A stretch of 64,000 nt of DNA from Pisolithus tinctorius (GCA_024663395.1 JANFAH010000005.1:2790001-2854000), one strand, 5' to 3'; counted from the first letter of the stretch, positions 34,101-46,900 are shown. Translations and numbers: made by a program. Notes: a model not told the origin generated them from the letters alone.

Positions 34101-36505
34101 CACAACACCACAGGAGAGGTATGCTCCATAATACCACCCAACACCGGCGACATGACTTCAAGGACAAGAGTAATGTCATAGTGGTCCTGGATGTCCGGGA
34201 ATTTTTCACGCATGCGACTCAAGGCCACCATAGGCAGAGGTTCCAGTGTCATCAAAATTTGACACATCACAGAGCGGTACCGTTCGAGGGCTTCCCCAGA
34301 CTCCGGTATGACACCCTTCAGGATCGTAAAGTAAGTCGCGTCCAAGAGCGACCTTCCTTCTCCGGACTGGAGAGTCATCAGGTCGCTGTACCGTTCCCCC
34401 AAAGTCCCCCCCGCCTTCATGTAGCTGCAGGCCAGACGAGCCCACTCAAACAAACCATCAGACTTTTTGACGATCAGCTGGATTTCCTTTGCCCCAATGT
34501 CGGTGAATTGGTCTAATTCCTTGGAGACGTATAGCCCGATATCACGTTCCACCGAAATCAGGGGGATGTCATCTAACGAGATCGCCTTTACGTGCGGAGC
34601 AAAACTCAAGGCATGCTCGATGTCCGGCAATGGTCTGGACGTCAAAAGGATCCGGACATTGGGGGGAACATAGGCAGCTTCCGGCGAGGATAGAAGAGAC
34701 AGGATGTGCGCTCTCGATGTCCCAGGTCCACTTTCATCTAAGGCATCGATGACCACGACCACATTCCCGACTATTTCTCCATTGATCTTTGATAGCGGCT
34801 CCAAGATAAGTCTCTTCCACTGCTGCATCACGTCTGGCGTGGTCTTCAAAGAACGATCCTCTGCAATCACATCTGCTAGAGCGCACTGGAACGCAGGGAT
34901 AGCATTGGCCAGATCGCGCGCGATGGTGGTAAAAATCTTTTCTTGCCGTCGTTCAACCTGCCTGTTGCGAGCGAAGCAGAAGATAACCCCAGGTCCCCCC
35001 ACATTCCGCATCCACAATCCGATTGTATGGGCAATGGTGGACTTTCCTCTTCCTGCCCGGCCATGGAGCCAGAAGATACGACGGGCGTTGGGGTCAGGAT
35101 CGGTAATCCAGTTAATGATCTCCTGCAGAACCTCTACCCTGGTGCCATCGAGGCAAACCTTGGTCGAATCGAGACTCGCGCCTGCTGCATAATCCATGCC
35201 TTCAAGGTCAAACCCTTCAAGCACGCGACGTGTCCTGATCTGGGTGTCACGGAACGCACGATCTCGATACTGTTGCATCAAGTCATGTAGAGATTCGGCG
35301 TATTCAGCGATAATGACCTGTGTCTCGGAATGCAAGTCCTTCCCCAATCTGTTCCCTGATAATGTTATCACATCAGAGCCCTGAAGCCAAACAGAATACC
35401 AAAAGACCCACAGAAGCTCTTTGCATTGGAATAGCCTGTGATGAACTGCACCACATCACCCATGACTCGCGCAATTACTCCCAACGTCTCTCGCATGCTA
35501 TCGATGTCCTGGACAGTATCCTTTTCCGCAAGGAATTCGTAGACACTCTTGACAGTAGTGAGAAGGCCGGACATCTCGTGGTCTAAATTCGCTCGATCGA
35601 TGAGCAACTAATGGGGACCAGATGAGATGAGGGATACGCAAGAAGGGTGGAGACGTACTTGAGAAGCGGAGGTCAGCATCCCCAGTGCAATCTGGGTGTA
35701 GGGGTGAACCTGCGAGGTTACATCAGAGTATGAGAGCAGTGTAACGATGAAGGGCTTACGTTTGTGATAGTAATAACAACGGAGTTGAAGATTCTGAGAG
35801 TCTGAAGGTTGGTATCACTGATCGCTCGAATGTTTGCAGTTGTGGAGTGACCCCGTTCAACATCGACCGCCATTTCGCCGACGCAGGAAATGGGCGTCAT
35901 GCAGTCCAGTGCCTGCTGAGCAGCGTCGCCTTGGCTGCCTACCAATGCCCGCATCGGACTGTCTACGATATCGCCACCGACGATGCGGACAGCGCTTTCG
36001 ACAGCGGTATCCTTACCGTCGAACGGCTTGAGAATAGTATCAACGCCCCTGCCAAACGCAGCTGGCACGAGTTCTGATCCAGGTCTTTTGATTGCCTTTG
36101 GAATCTGTGAATCGAGACCCATCAGGATCGCTACGAGAACGGGAGGTCGGGATACCACGTACGATCTGCGTTGAAACCACCTCGGATCGTTCTCCTTCCT
36201 CCTGAGCTACCCTACCGGCACTCCCGTCAGTGGCTCTTGGAATAGTAGGACCTGATTGATATGCGCCCGTCCAGTGAAAAAGGCACCCCAACCTGGGGAG
36301 TGGCTCGTGGGTACTGGACAATGTTCCAGTAACCGAGCTGATGTCGCGGGCAGAACCCCGCGACGGCTCTTGGGACTGCTTTTTGCGAGGATTGATGAAT
36401 ACTATCGCCTGAAGGGAGTGAAACGCTTACCAAAGGGTCAGACGTCGAGCTGCGCGAGTTTCCGAAACGCAAAAAATGTCGTATCTTCGACTGCTCGCGG
36501 ACCAT
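31198..36505 (-). CDS. NACHT-WD40 NLR receptor, right copy
   Basis: Mirror of the left NLR. Exons on the minus strand: 36431-36505, 36163-36375, 35760-36104, 35659-35709, 35412-35607, 33704-35355, 31198-33651. The NACHT, WD40 and tail parts are identical to the left copy at protein level. Two N-terminal substitutions are visible: residue 35 is Arg here (Cys in the left copy) and residue 102 is Lys here (Glu in the left copy). All splice sites appear kept. The gene converges on the left copy, with 6.85 kb between their stop codons; transcripts that run through could pair. It looks intact, so both copies may be functional unless one arm is an assembly product. Confidence 0.92.
31648..33420 (-). 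repeat. Tandem array of 14 WD40-encoding units, right copy
   Basis: Exact mirror of the left WD40 array as judged from the identical 845-codon frame. Neither array shows unit gain, loss or point change relative to the other. Confidence 0.9.
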
Positions 36506-36590
36506 TGAGAGATTAGTATTTCTGTGCGCAAGGCCGAGAGCGAAAGTGGTCGAGGAAATGGGAAGGATTCAAGTCAAGTGCCGATAAGCG

Positions 36591-37844
36591 ATGCAGCGAG
36601 GGTTGCGATCAACGGCCCGTGAGTACTTGAGCCCTCAGTCCACAGCAACGCAGCCAGTGACTAACCTACCTAGTGGCTGTGTTAACCTCAGTGGGGTGCA
36701 GGTGGAAATGTACAAGTGTATATATGGCAGAATTGGGATTCCAAGTTGTCAATCCAAGCTTCTACGCTTCTCTATTTTCCTCAGCAAGGCTCGACGAGGA
36801 TGGCCGATCTTACTGTGGCGTACTCGAGCTCAACAGTGCCAGTGTCCCCATTGCCGAGGGTGGAAAGGCCAGCGATGCCCAATCGAATGAAGAGCTCTAT
36901 CTGGTACTTCGTGTAGGTTTACATGATACACCAACTGATCCGTCCCGACCAGTAAGGGTCACTTCAAGACATGACGAGAATTCGTACGCGTTTGGCACCG
37001 CAGATGGCAGGACAGCAATGTTACTGCTTCCTACCGCTTCGCAGAACGACACGCAGGCCATCGAGGACCAAGAAACCTTGCCCGATTTCTTCTGTCACAG
37101 TACGCAGATGTCCAGAAGCAGACTCCAATGCGGGCAGGTCAGGTATAAGCGGAGAAAGAATCTGCCAGAGGTCGCGTGCTTTCCGTGGACGAGAATACCG
37201 GTCAAGTAGTCGGAGAACTTAATCACAAGTTCCCCATCATTAAGGAGGGTCCTGCGTTGGGCTTTCCGTGCACAGATAATGTACCTGTGGTCATCGAGAT
37301 CACTGACGGAGATGCAGGAAGCTTTCGCACGCGTGGTTGGATCACCAGCTCGACGACGTTCGTTAGGCGAGTGTCAAAGCATTTCTTTCTTATCTGGAAA
37401 GGTCTGAGCTCTCTCTCTAGCCGCGCTATCTCTGGAACTACGAGACTGATCTTGACGACAATTACATCTGCTCCAGACTACTACATCGACCACAGCAAAC
37501 CTCACTCTCCAGTCCCCTTAGCAAATGATGATCCCAGTCTCGCATCTCAACGCCTGTTCATATTCTCCACTTCTGGGAATACACAGAAGGGATTTTCAAC
37601 TGTTCACTTACTCAGTGCTCAAGCTGCGACAATCAGCAGCGAGATAGTTGGGTTAATCCAGAATAGGGTGAAGCGCATTGTCGGAAGGAAGCAGCAACCC
37701 GCGCCAGTTTTCACACCGGCCCCGTGTCACCCTCAGGTATTGCCGCGAACTCACTGAAGCCGCCTCTGCCCCCTCGCATGTCGTCGCCGTCGTCCCCCCG
37801 ACCACGATGCAGCGGAAAAAGTACTCAGCCACCTCTCCCTCCTA
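36591..37844 (+). pseudogene. Senescence/spartin-domain pseudogene, right copy (truncated)
   Basis: Same frame changes and TAA as the left copy, so the gene was already broken before the duplication. The likely first exon starts with ATG here (MQRGLRSTA, 36591), followed by an intron of about 55 bp. Several substitutions distinguish it from the left copy. It ends at the arm border after the KPPLPPR linker and lacks the C-terminal senescence core. Confidence 0.82.
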
Positions 37845-38859
37845 TTTCGTCCGTCTGGGGCGAGGTGAATGCCCATTACGTCGCATGGCAATGGAGGGGC
37901 CATAGCTGGTTGGATCTAGCATGATTACCCTTCCTTTGGATCCCTCAGTCATCCAGTTCAGTGCTGCCATTGTTGAGATATGCCTGTTTTTGTATTCAGA
38001 GGAAGTTGAGGCAACTTTGGGTATAGCTCTGGATTGGGTGGTCTAAATGGCATGGTTCATCTTGTGCCATGTATGTCTCCAGGCTCCCCACCATCTCCCA
38101 TAGTTTGGTGTTGATCCTCACAGCTGTTATCATTTGAGGGTCTCCCCTCTCCCTCCCCCAGGTGATACCTCACAGGTGCTTGCACAATAGCCCACTCATT
38201 TCACCATCCTACTTCTCACTTTTTCAGAATATGGTATTTCTCAACAAGACCTTTTGAATAGTTATAGTTTATGTCCTTTGTTTTGTTGTTTTCCTTTCAA
38301 ACTTACAACTACTGTGTTTTTGCTTCATAGCACCTTAGGCACCAGTTTTCAGCCAAATCTCTGGTCTTTCAGATATAGTTTTGTGACATGAATAATGAAT
38401 CTAAGAGACCCACTATCTACACTGACTTCACCCAGCTTGTGCTAAGAATAGATGCATGAATCAATTGAGGAACTTATACTGTATATATCCAGCTTAACCA
38501 TCATCACCACCTCTACCTTCCTTCCCAAAACCCTCATGATGCTGCCTCCAGAGCCTATCCAAACTGTCTAGCATGTTCCCTCACAATGCTTGTGGTGAGC
38601 ATCCTTTGGACAACTGTCTGCACCGATCTGGATTTGCAGGGTTACTCCAGTTCACATGGTGTGTTATTCCTCTGTAATATGTGTTATGATTATGTGACCC
38701 AGTGTGTGCTTCCCAGCACCAGCTTGGGCATGGGCCAACATTTCTCAAGTCCAAAGAAATGGAGGGACAAGCAGAAAACACAAACTAGTGTTGTCATTCC
38801 AGGTCAAGATACCACATGGTAATGTCTACTTCAACATTTGAGTGACCTTTTGAACCCCA
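37845..38859 (+). other. CpG-poor DNA upstream of the KDZ remnant
   Basis: No clear coding frame. It may hold 5' pieces of the KDZ element; several short plus-strand segments around 38590-38780 look like decayed exons but match nothing I can name. Confidence 0.35.
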
Positions 38860-41076
38860 AATCATCCCCACCACCTATGTATGCTGTCTACCACTTGCCC
38901 CTCCCCACTGGAAGACAGTGCCATTGATGATGCTCATGCTATTCAACACTTCAATGATGTTGATGAACTGCCTTTCAATGAGGATCCTAACTATTCTGCT
39001 TGACATGTGACTTCAGGCTGGTTGTATGATAGCTGGACAGCAGTCATACCTCCAGTATTTAACAGAAATGACCAGAAAACCATTGGCAGGCTGTGTCATG
39101 CCCTCTTCAGTTGTCACAGTGGGTGTGAGCCAAGGCACTCTTCCCTCCTCTGCCTGTATTTTGATTGTTTGTTGCTGACTTCATATGTTTGCTGCACACT
39201 GACATATTTCCAGGTTTTGCTACTGTGACTATCCTGAACTGCACATGCCTGCCACTTCTTCAAGTGCTCCTGCATTCAGCCCTCTTCCATACTGCCCCTT
39301 CTCAACCATGCATAGCAATTTCTGTTGAATTACTCAGATTTTATTGTGTGCTATTTGAATGTTCTTGTGACTCTATCAATGCCCTGGCTTCTGCACTCAA
39401 TACCCATTATGAGTGCTGAGGCTTCTGCTTGACCACCTGAGAAGTGTGTGCTCAACTTCTCAAATTTTTCCAGCTTACAAACATAGTTAACAGGGTAAAA
39501 TTGTACAAGAACTGTTTTGTCACAGCATCTGCCATGCTGTGCAGTGGTTTGATGTTTTGCAAATACATGTAGAGCATCATGTAGAAAATATAATTGGCCA
39601 CTGTTGCCAAATTGTGTTGAAGAACCTTGATTGCACTCAATCAGCTGAGGAAACACCATCATCACCTATCCCCTCATCTTCTGACTGTCAATCTCCATCA
39701 TCCCTGGATTTATGCATATTGATCCTTGCCCAAAGATGCCCCACTTGTTCTGCAGGTACCACATTTGGGTGACCATTAAGTGAAGGTGGTGACATTCATG
39801 TTGCTACTGATGGGAATTTTTACCATCATCATCAGCATGCAGCAGGCAGTTGTCCCCCATTCTACAAGCCCACATATTTCATTCCCAAGGCTTAAGTGGA
39901 TGAGGTGGGTTATTGGATTGGATGGGCATGTAAGTGGTCCCCAAGGCAACATCACATTATAGTTCCTGATGAAGTGATTGATCAATGTGAGGCATCATAT
40001 GAAGCCACTGACAGCAACAAGCAGAAGGCTGTAATGGATTGCTTCAACAACACTGGCATCATGGCTCTCACATGCCATCATGATATCCTGCTTTTCTTTG
40101 TGAACATTCACACCCTGGGTGAACACCAGAAGTATAGTATCACACTCCTGGAACACCTCTTTTCCCTCTTGCAATCTTGATTGTTTGTTATCCAGGGTCA
40201 GTGACTCACTTTTTACATCTATACCCATGCTGATGTCCTTGTGTGAGTATGTCATTCTAAGTGATGGAATTATCTCTCACATATGCTCCACAACAACTGC
40301 TATGCATGCCTATGGCCATGAGTGGGCTTGCCAGCTTACTTACAACCCACACATTATTAACAGACTAGGTCTTTCTGATGGGGAGGGGACCAAATGCCTT
40401 TGGTCATGGTTCATCAAACTTATTGGCATTGAGTGAGCCTTGATGGTAAGTCTAGTTCTTTATTGTACATAGTTGACAAGAACTTGAAACATTCACTGCA
40501 GCATGAATAGTGGATATGGGTAATTGTTTGGCATGCAGCCACCATAGGACTGGAGATGCATAGTGATTATTGGGACTGAATTCAATGTTGACTAAAGAAA
40601 GGAATTGCTGAACAAGGTTCTGAAGTGCAAAACATCATCAGTGACTGTGGGATCAGTATTCTGGAGTTGCAGAAGCTGTGGTCAGGTCAATGCAGTGTGC
40701 AGCTTTCAATACATGCATGTAAGTCTTGCCTCATGGTTCTGAAGTCCCCTGTCAACTCCCATTCTTTAGATGTGTCAGCATGGCTGAAGAAAGAATTAGA
40801 TATAGTGCTTGTATTGCAAGCTGATGTAGAAGCCTCTGACTGAGCCCTACAAGTTGCACACATGATAATTATGTAGGGAATGATGGAGAATACCCTTGAC
40901 ATTCTTGAGAGTCTGGAGCACAGCCACAACCAACTTCTAAACAAGATAGACATGTTGTATACTTCTCTCAACATCCCTGACAAATTTCTGGAACTCCATG
41001 GAGTTAACTTGGAGTTTGTTCAGGCCCTTCTAATGGCACAAGATTTGAAGATCAGTATTCAGAAGCATGCAATGTG
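38860..41076 (+). pseudogene. KDZ (Kyakuja-Dileera-Zisupton) transposase remnant
   Basis: Plus-strand segments in order: DSAIDDAHAIQHFNDVDELP, then SRQHH-type text around VPDEVIDQCEASYEATDSNK, HHDILLFFVNIHTLGEHQKY with SITLLEHLFSLL, then TTAMHAYGHEWACQLTYNPH, GLSDGEGTKCLWSWFIKLIG, and near the end LDIVLVLQADVEAS with LNKIDMLYTSLNIPDKFLEL. This order and wording fit the fungal KDZ transposase C-terminal half. Frameshifts and stops are frequent, and several stops are TGA where Arg (CGA) is expected, for example after LIGIE. Dead element. Confidence 0.78.
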
Positions 41077-41084
41077 AGTAGGCA

Positions 41085-41625
41085 GTTTGAACCAACCAAA
41101 ACCAACACCAAAGACAAATAATGAGTGAGTGGTGGTTTGCCTCCATGGAACCTGGAGGGCAGAAAAATCTCAAGGGGGTGTTTTTCAAGTGAGAGTACTC
41201 CTGGTGCAAGTTGTTGATGAGTTATGCAGGAGTGGATGGATGGATGATGACTGTGAAGGGGATGTTGACTAGAGTGAAGAACTTTGCTAGAATGTGTTCC
41301 TGGCAGATGTCAACATTGAGTTGCACAGGAGCCAATGGATGACTAAGCAATGTTGCTGACTAAGCATGGGGAGGACTGCAGAAAATGAATGATGGTAGAT
41401 AGACCTTTAATGGAGCCCCAACTACCACTGATGATGAATGGTGACAGATGGATCCTTTCATGGAGCCTCAACTGTCAATGACAAGTCACTTCTGAGAGGA
41501 TTGCTTCTGAACCAACTGACTTCTTGATCGCTTTGTAGCTAAGTACAGGGGGGTTTATATACTGTAGGGGGAGCACAGCCTATGACAAACAAGGCACAAA
41601 TGCTTGGTGAGTATTAAGTAAGGAC
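41085..41625 (+). repeat. LTR-like repeat copy B, left half
   Basis: Collinear with copy A at 27719-28110. It stops at the target site AGGAC (41621-41625) where Ty3 element 2 inserted; the other half resumes at 48066. Confidence 0.72.
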
Positions 41626-42022
41626 TGAAGCAACCAAAGATGAATGTCTTCTCAGCTATCACTTCAAACCAGAGAGCAATGGGAGTGGAACCTGTTGAAT
41701 GAGTAGGCTCAAAATGAACTAGATTAGAGAAACTGGCTATGACAAACAATGGGACTTATATACTGCCTTACTGTTTGTATGTACTGCCATGAGAGAACAT
41801 TCTGGAAGGAAGTAAACAAAAGAGAGAACTACACTATTGGACAAACACAAACATGCATTAGTAACAAGGCATGGCCTTACTAAGTATCATGTAAGCATTA
41901 AAGAGTAAACAAAAGGAAAAGTCCAAGATGACCAAGCATCCCTAAAGCATAACCCTAACCAGAGGGTGGATATATATGCAGAATTAGGAAATGCAGAAGT
42001 GAAAAGTCTACTGGTCATTATG
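41626..42022 (-). repeat. 3' LTR of Ty3 element 2
   Basis: Starts TGAAGCAACC on the plus strand and ends at GGTCATTATG, adjacent to a purine-rich sense tract (AGGAGGGGATAGCA) that is the likely polypurine primer. Its mate ends GGTCATTACA. Confidence 0.85.
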
Positions 42023-42032
42023 CTATCCCCTC

Positions 42033-43433
42033 CTAAGGCTCGACTTCCAGGTGAGGCCAAATAGGATGAACAGTAGTAAACAGTTCTGGCATGGGCATGA
42101 ATAGGCTATCAAAGCTTTCCAATGAAAGGAGAGATAATTTATGGGGTGCCCTGGGGTGGGATTGATAAAAATCCTTGATCACCAACTGCGAATTCTTCAA
42201 GGTGGAGGCTGGCTCCCAAGTACAATCTTCTTCAGGGTATCCCCTCCAATGCATGAGGAATTGAAGGGCTCCTTGTTTCAAACAGGAGTCGACAACATAT
42301 TCAACCTCATATTTGATGTCTCCTTCATCAGTGACCCTCTGCAGTCCAGGCCTGTTAACAGGCTGCCCATCAAGGGCACCAAGATAGGGTTTAACCTGTG
42401 AGACATTCACAACCAGGTGGATCCTCATGTTGCACAGCAACTTTAATTTAAGAGCATTTGGAAGTACCTCTAGAACTTTGTACAGTCCAATCCACTTTTT
42501 GGAAAGTTTATGGCTCTGCCATTCTTTCAAGGACAGGTGGTCTGTAGCTAGCCAGACCTGAGATCCAACAGAGTAGGAAGGGGCAGATGAGCAGCATCTA
42601 TCTGCTTGCTGCTTTTGCTGGGAATGCACTTTGGCGAGGTTTGCTTTTATGTCCTGGAACACCTGGAACCAAGACTTAGCAACTTCCTCTGCTGCTTCTA
42701 CCTTCAATGTCATTGGTTCAATGCCCATCCTAGGTCTATAGGATCGAGTAACTTCAAAGGGGCACTTGCCAGTAAAAGATGAAGCAGAGTTGTTGTATGC
42801 AAACTGGGCCAAAGGTAGCCATTCTTCCCAGCGATCCTGTTGCTAGTTGGCATACATCTGTAAATATTGTTGAATCTCATGGTTCAACCACTCTGTTTGT
42901 CCATCTGTTTGTGGGTGGAAGGCCATAGACAGCTTCTGTTGTACTCCCAACATTTTAAATAGTTCCTTCATAAAGGAAGAGGCAAATTGCAGGCCTCAGT
43001 CTGATATGATAGAGTCTGGAAGTCCATGATGTTTCCATACATGTGCCAGGTAAAGTCGAGCTGTACTAGCAGCTGTTTCTTCTGCAGTGCAGGGGATGAA
43101 CTCTGCTTCCTTAGAGAATCTGTCAACGATGACTAACATGTGGGACTTTCTGGAAGATCCCTTGACTCCAAGGTCCATGAAGTCGGTCATTAATTCTCTC
43201 CAAGGCCCATCAGGGACAGGTAAAGGTTTGAGTTCTCCTGCAGGTGGCCTATTTCCAGACTTGCTGTCTTGGCATGTTTGGCAATGCTTTACATACTCTT
43301 CTACATCGGGTTTCAAGGTGGACCATGTGAACCAGCATGTGATCAACTCCTGAGTTCCTTTTATTCCATGATGTCCCACTAGGGGGGAGTCATGGAGAGC
43401 ATTAAGTAACTTCCTTCTAAGTGCACTAGGCAC
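42033..43433 (-). pseudogene. Ty3 element 2 integrase and chromodomain
   Basis: Same frame across 43433-42033 with two stops. The N-terminal zinc-binding region (LVGHHG, HCQTCQ) and core motifs (MTDFMDLG; DGQTEWLNHEIQQYL) are visible. A TGA replaces the residue after SIISD in the second catalytic Asp block, and a TAG occurs just before QQDRWEEWLPLAQ. The 3' part carries the GPY-like region and a chromodomain (YEVEYVVDSCLKQG, LMHWRGYPEEDCTWEP). Confidence 0.87.
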
Positions 43434-43466
43434 CCAGACCTTTTCTCCATTGTAAAGAAGACCACC

Positions 43467-44939
43467 TCAGAGCCCACATCTGGTGGGAACTCCTTCAGCT
43501 TTAGTGGACTTGATCTGCAGATCTTCCATGAAGGGGTTTTCTAGTTTTACTGAGCGAACTTGACTCGGGTTTATAAATAGGGACTCCTCTGACTTTGCCC
43601 TTTCTTTTCCTTCTATGAAATCCTCTCGTCTTGACAGGGCATCTGGTCTTCCCATCGTGACTCTGGGCTTGTGAACTATGATACAGTTAAAACGACTAAA
43701 GTACTGTGCCCAACATGCCTGACATAGTTGAAGCTTCTGTGCAGTCATAAACCACTTGAGGTTATGGTGATCCATCCAAATTTCAAACTGGTATGGAGTT
43801 GCCTTGAGGTAATGATGCCATTGTTCAAGTGCACAGATAATGGCCAGCATTTCTTTGTCGTGAACTGTATAATTAAGTTCAGTCCCAGATAGAGGGTGAC
43901 TGGAGTAGGTGACAGGTCTCCAAAGACTGTCATCACATTCTACCAAGAGCACTGCTCCAGTGGCATAGTCTGAAGCATCTGTTTCTAACTGAAACCTCTG
44001 ATCCTGATCAGGGAACATAAGAATAGGGGCAGTGGTGAAGGCTTCTTTCAGCATATCAAACACCATTTGACATTTGTCATCCCAAATGAATGGAAGGTCC
44101 TTCTTTGTGAGGTTATTCAGGGGTTTCGCAATCTGTGCAAAGTCCTTAATGAATCATCAGTAGAAGTTCACTAGGCCGAGGAAGCCACAAACTCTGCAAA
44201 CATTGGTAGGTATGGGCCAGTCTTGCACAGCAGAGATCTTGGTGGGGTCCATACGTACTCTGTTAACACCAACTATCATTCCTAAAAAGTCCACCTCCTC
44301 TTGTCCAAAGATACACTTCTGTGGTTTGACAAACAAGTCATTCAGTTCCAGCCTTCTAAGCACCTCCAGTACAATCCTGTCATGTTCCTCTTGATTGTCC
44401 ATTTTCATAAATATCATTAGGTCATTGATGTAGATGACAAGCACATCTTCCATATCACCAAAGATATTGTTCATCATGTTCTGGAATGTGGCAGGCGAGT
44501 TGCAAAGCCCAAAGAACATGACCAGGGGCTCAAAAGCACTGTGATGGCATATGAAAGCAGCTTTCCACTCATCTCCTTCTTTGATCCTAACATTGTTGTA
44601 ACCCCAGTGAAGATCCATCTTCATAAAGAGCTTGCAACCTTTCAACTTGTCCACAAGCTGAGATATTAAAGGGAGAGGATACAAGTTTTTGATGGTATGC
44701 TCGTTTAAATATTGATAGTCCTGGACCATATGCTTTTTGCCATCCTTTTTAGGGATGAAGAACACTGGAGAGGTTTGTGGCGATTTACTAGGCCAAATAT
44801 AACCCTTCTTGAGCTGTCCATCCATGAAGTCACTGACTTCTTTCTGCTCATCAGGGGAGAGAGGGATCAACCTTCCCTTCTTTGGTACAAACAACTCCTT
44901 CAGTTCTATAGCATGGTCCCAAGGTTTTCTAAGCGGCAT
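43467..44939 (-). pseudogene. Ty3 element 2 reverse transcriptase and RNase H
   Basis: RT (44939-44157) and RNase H (44066-43467) share a frame, separated by two adjacent TGA codons after LVNFY, where Arg-Arg is usual. The palm motif is YINDLMIF: the first catalytic Asp is Asn (codon at 44424-44426), fitting a CpG-to-CpA change, so the polymerase would be inactive even if the stops were bypassed. RNase H motifs LETDASDYATGAVL, HDKEMLAI and MDHHNLKWF are present. Confidence 0.88.
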
Positions 44940-45125
44940 GCACTCAGATTCCTTTTCGGAAAAGACTGATAACTATTTGTGATATGCCTTTGGAATGAGT
45001 TCCTCAGGGGTTTTGTCTGTTTTTGGCTTATCTGTTCCTAGATTTCAAATCCAGGTTACATAAGAGTCCATGGCTTCTCTTTCAAGCTTCTTGACCTTGT
45101 GCACAAATGAGGTTTTAGGGGCTAA

Positions 45126-45920
45126 CTACTGGCATCTAGCTGGACACCTGCCCATTTTGACCTCACCAGTTTTCCAATCTATCAGCAGGTTGTGCTGATG
45201 TAACCAGGTATGACCTAAGATCATGGTGCTACCTCCTAGATCAGTAATCTCAGCAAGAAGTTCCTTGTAATGGTCAAGGTATGAGACTCGAAGGTGAGCC
45301 TGATGCATAATCCTTCCAGTGGAATTAGGTGAACCATCAACATTAAATACACCCACTGCCCTCGGCAATGCTATCTTTGGAATCTGGTTCCTTTCAACAA
45401 AGTCCTTATCTATAAATACTCCAGTAGCGCCACTGTCGAGTAATGCATTAACCTTGAATGCCAAACCGGCATTTGTCTGCAAGACCAAAGGGACCTCCAC
45501 AGAATCTTTCAGGTTCAGTGTGCATCGGGTTTCAGACCATACAGAGGTCTTTGCACTACTACCTTCCAGATCAGGGAGATCGAAAGAAACATTTTTTTGT
45601 TTTTTATTGCAAGTGGAATTAAGCAGGCATGATTTTACATCTGGCCCCGAGCCCTTTCAGGACTCCACTTCAGATGATGTAAAAGTAGAAGAAGAAACAG
45701 ATTCTGAACCATTAAATAACTCCTGTGGTTCTTCAACATTGAGAAAAGAAAAACGATTGAAGGAAACTACTGGTACACTATTTTTTATATTTTTATTTTC
45801 GATTTTTGTATTTTCTTTTGTAACTTTAAGTCTGTAAGTAGAATGAAACCTGTAAAAAGAGGAAGAAGAAACAGGAGCAAGTGTCCATGTATGAGAAGAG
45901 TCTGCAGGACCCGATTTCAC
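45126..45920 (-). pseudogene. Ty3 element 2 protease region
   Basis: Two open segments in the pol frame (45920-45657 and 45500-45126) separated by a TGA. The active-site block LLDSGATGVFID is intact. The frame is -1 relative to gag and overlaps the gag end, as in element 1, but no seven-base slippery run is obvious. Confidence 0.8.
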
Positions 45921-46900
45921 TGCAGCTCCGATTCTTTTAACTGGTTGATATGAGCAACGATCTGTTCGAAGCTCATCCCCTCCATTGCCTTTAGGTGGGG
46001 GTCAGGTCCAGCATCAGTATTTACAGCCCTGACAGGGCATCCTTGTGGTTGTGCCTGTTTAGGGCATTTGCTTTGGTAATGGCCCTTCAGGCTGCATCTG
46101 AAACACATGATGTGGGACTTGTCCTTAGGGGGTCCCTTCCCTTTTCCTTGCTGCAGGATGGCACCTATGTCCATGGAGGTGCCAGCCCTGGGTTGCGTGC
46201 CTGTGGCAGAAAAGCCATGAGGTTGATTTTGAGGCCATACCCTCAAAGAGGAGGCCATCATATATTGGTGGTTTTCAAAATTTCTGGCCACCAACTGGAG
46301 CTCTGTTACATACTCCTTGTATGTATCTTTTCTTTTCCCCAAGTGATGCATGAGGCAGAGCACCTTGGGGTTTATGGCCTGTTCTAGGCACAGGATAGCC
46401 AAGTCATCAGAAGCACTGGCCATGAGCTTCCAACTATCAAACTCTGCCAAAAAGGCATCCATTCAAGACTGTCCCTGCCTTGCCTTCTGCATCCTCTTCC
46501 AGGCCCAGTCCCCATTGTTCATGGGCCAGAAGCAAGAATTAAGGTCAGCCACCACCTCATCAATGGTGGGCCAATTTCCATTTGCCAAGTGAAAGTCCAA
46601 CTTGGCTCTTGTGTAGTTGCCAGCTATTGGACCGGTCATCTGGGTCCAGAAAGCCATGCAGTCCTGGCTTGTGTAGTGGTGGACCACTGCTTTACAGTAG
46701 GCCCTCATTCTGATTGCCCACTCTTTGTACTTCACCACAGATCCATTGAAAGTTCCGGGCTCTGCAACACCCCTCTTGGTGGGGTCAAAGTTGGTTGTTT
46801 GCACTGCAGCTGGCACCAGCATGTACTGCTGCATTGCTTGTGCCATGGCTTGCACCATTGTGTAATCAATGGCAGGCAGTTGCAGCTGTGCAGGGTCCAT
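45917..46900 (-). pseudogene. Ty3 element 2 gag
   Basis: Starts MDPAQLQLPAIDY at 46900. One TGA interrupts it after KARQGQS, with the same frame resuming at MDAFLAEFDSWKL. A single zinc knuckle, CFRCSLKGHYQSKC (CX2CX4HX4C), lies near the C-terminus. The capsid-like block with CMAFWTQMTGPIAG is shared with the gag remnant in the palindrome spacer. Confidence 0.88.

Larger units (their letters stand above)
29749..37844. repeat. Right arm of the large inverted duplication
   Basis: Reverse complement of 17700-25795 (x pairs with 55544-x). The outer end at 37844 cuts the senescence-domain pseudogene inside its Pro-rich segment and then enters CpG-poor repeat DNA, so this is the derived copy. Confidence 0.97.

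Noticed and set aside
17700..37844. Palindrome considered as a telomeric or plasmid hairpin
   Set aside because: The spacer is 3.95 kb of ordinary transposon debris, unique DNA lies on both sides, and no telomere repeats are present.
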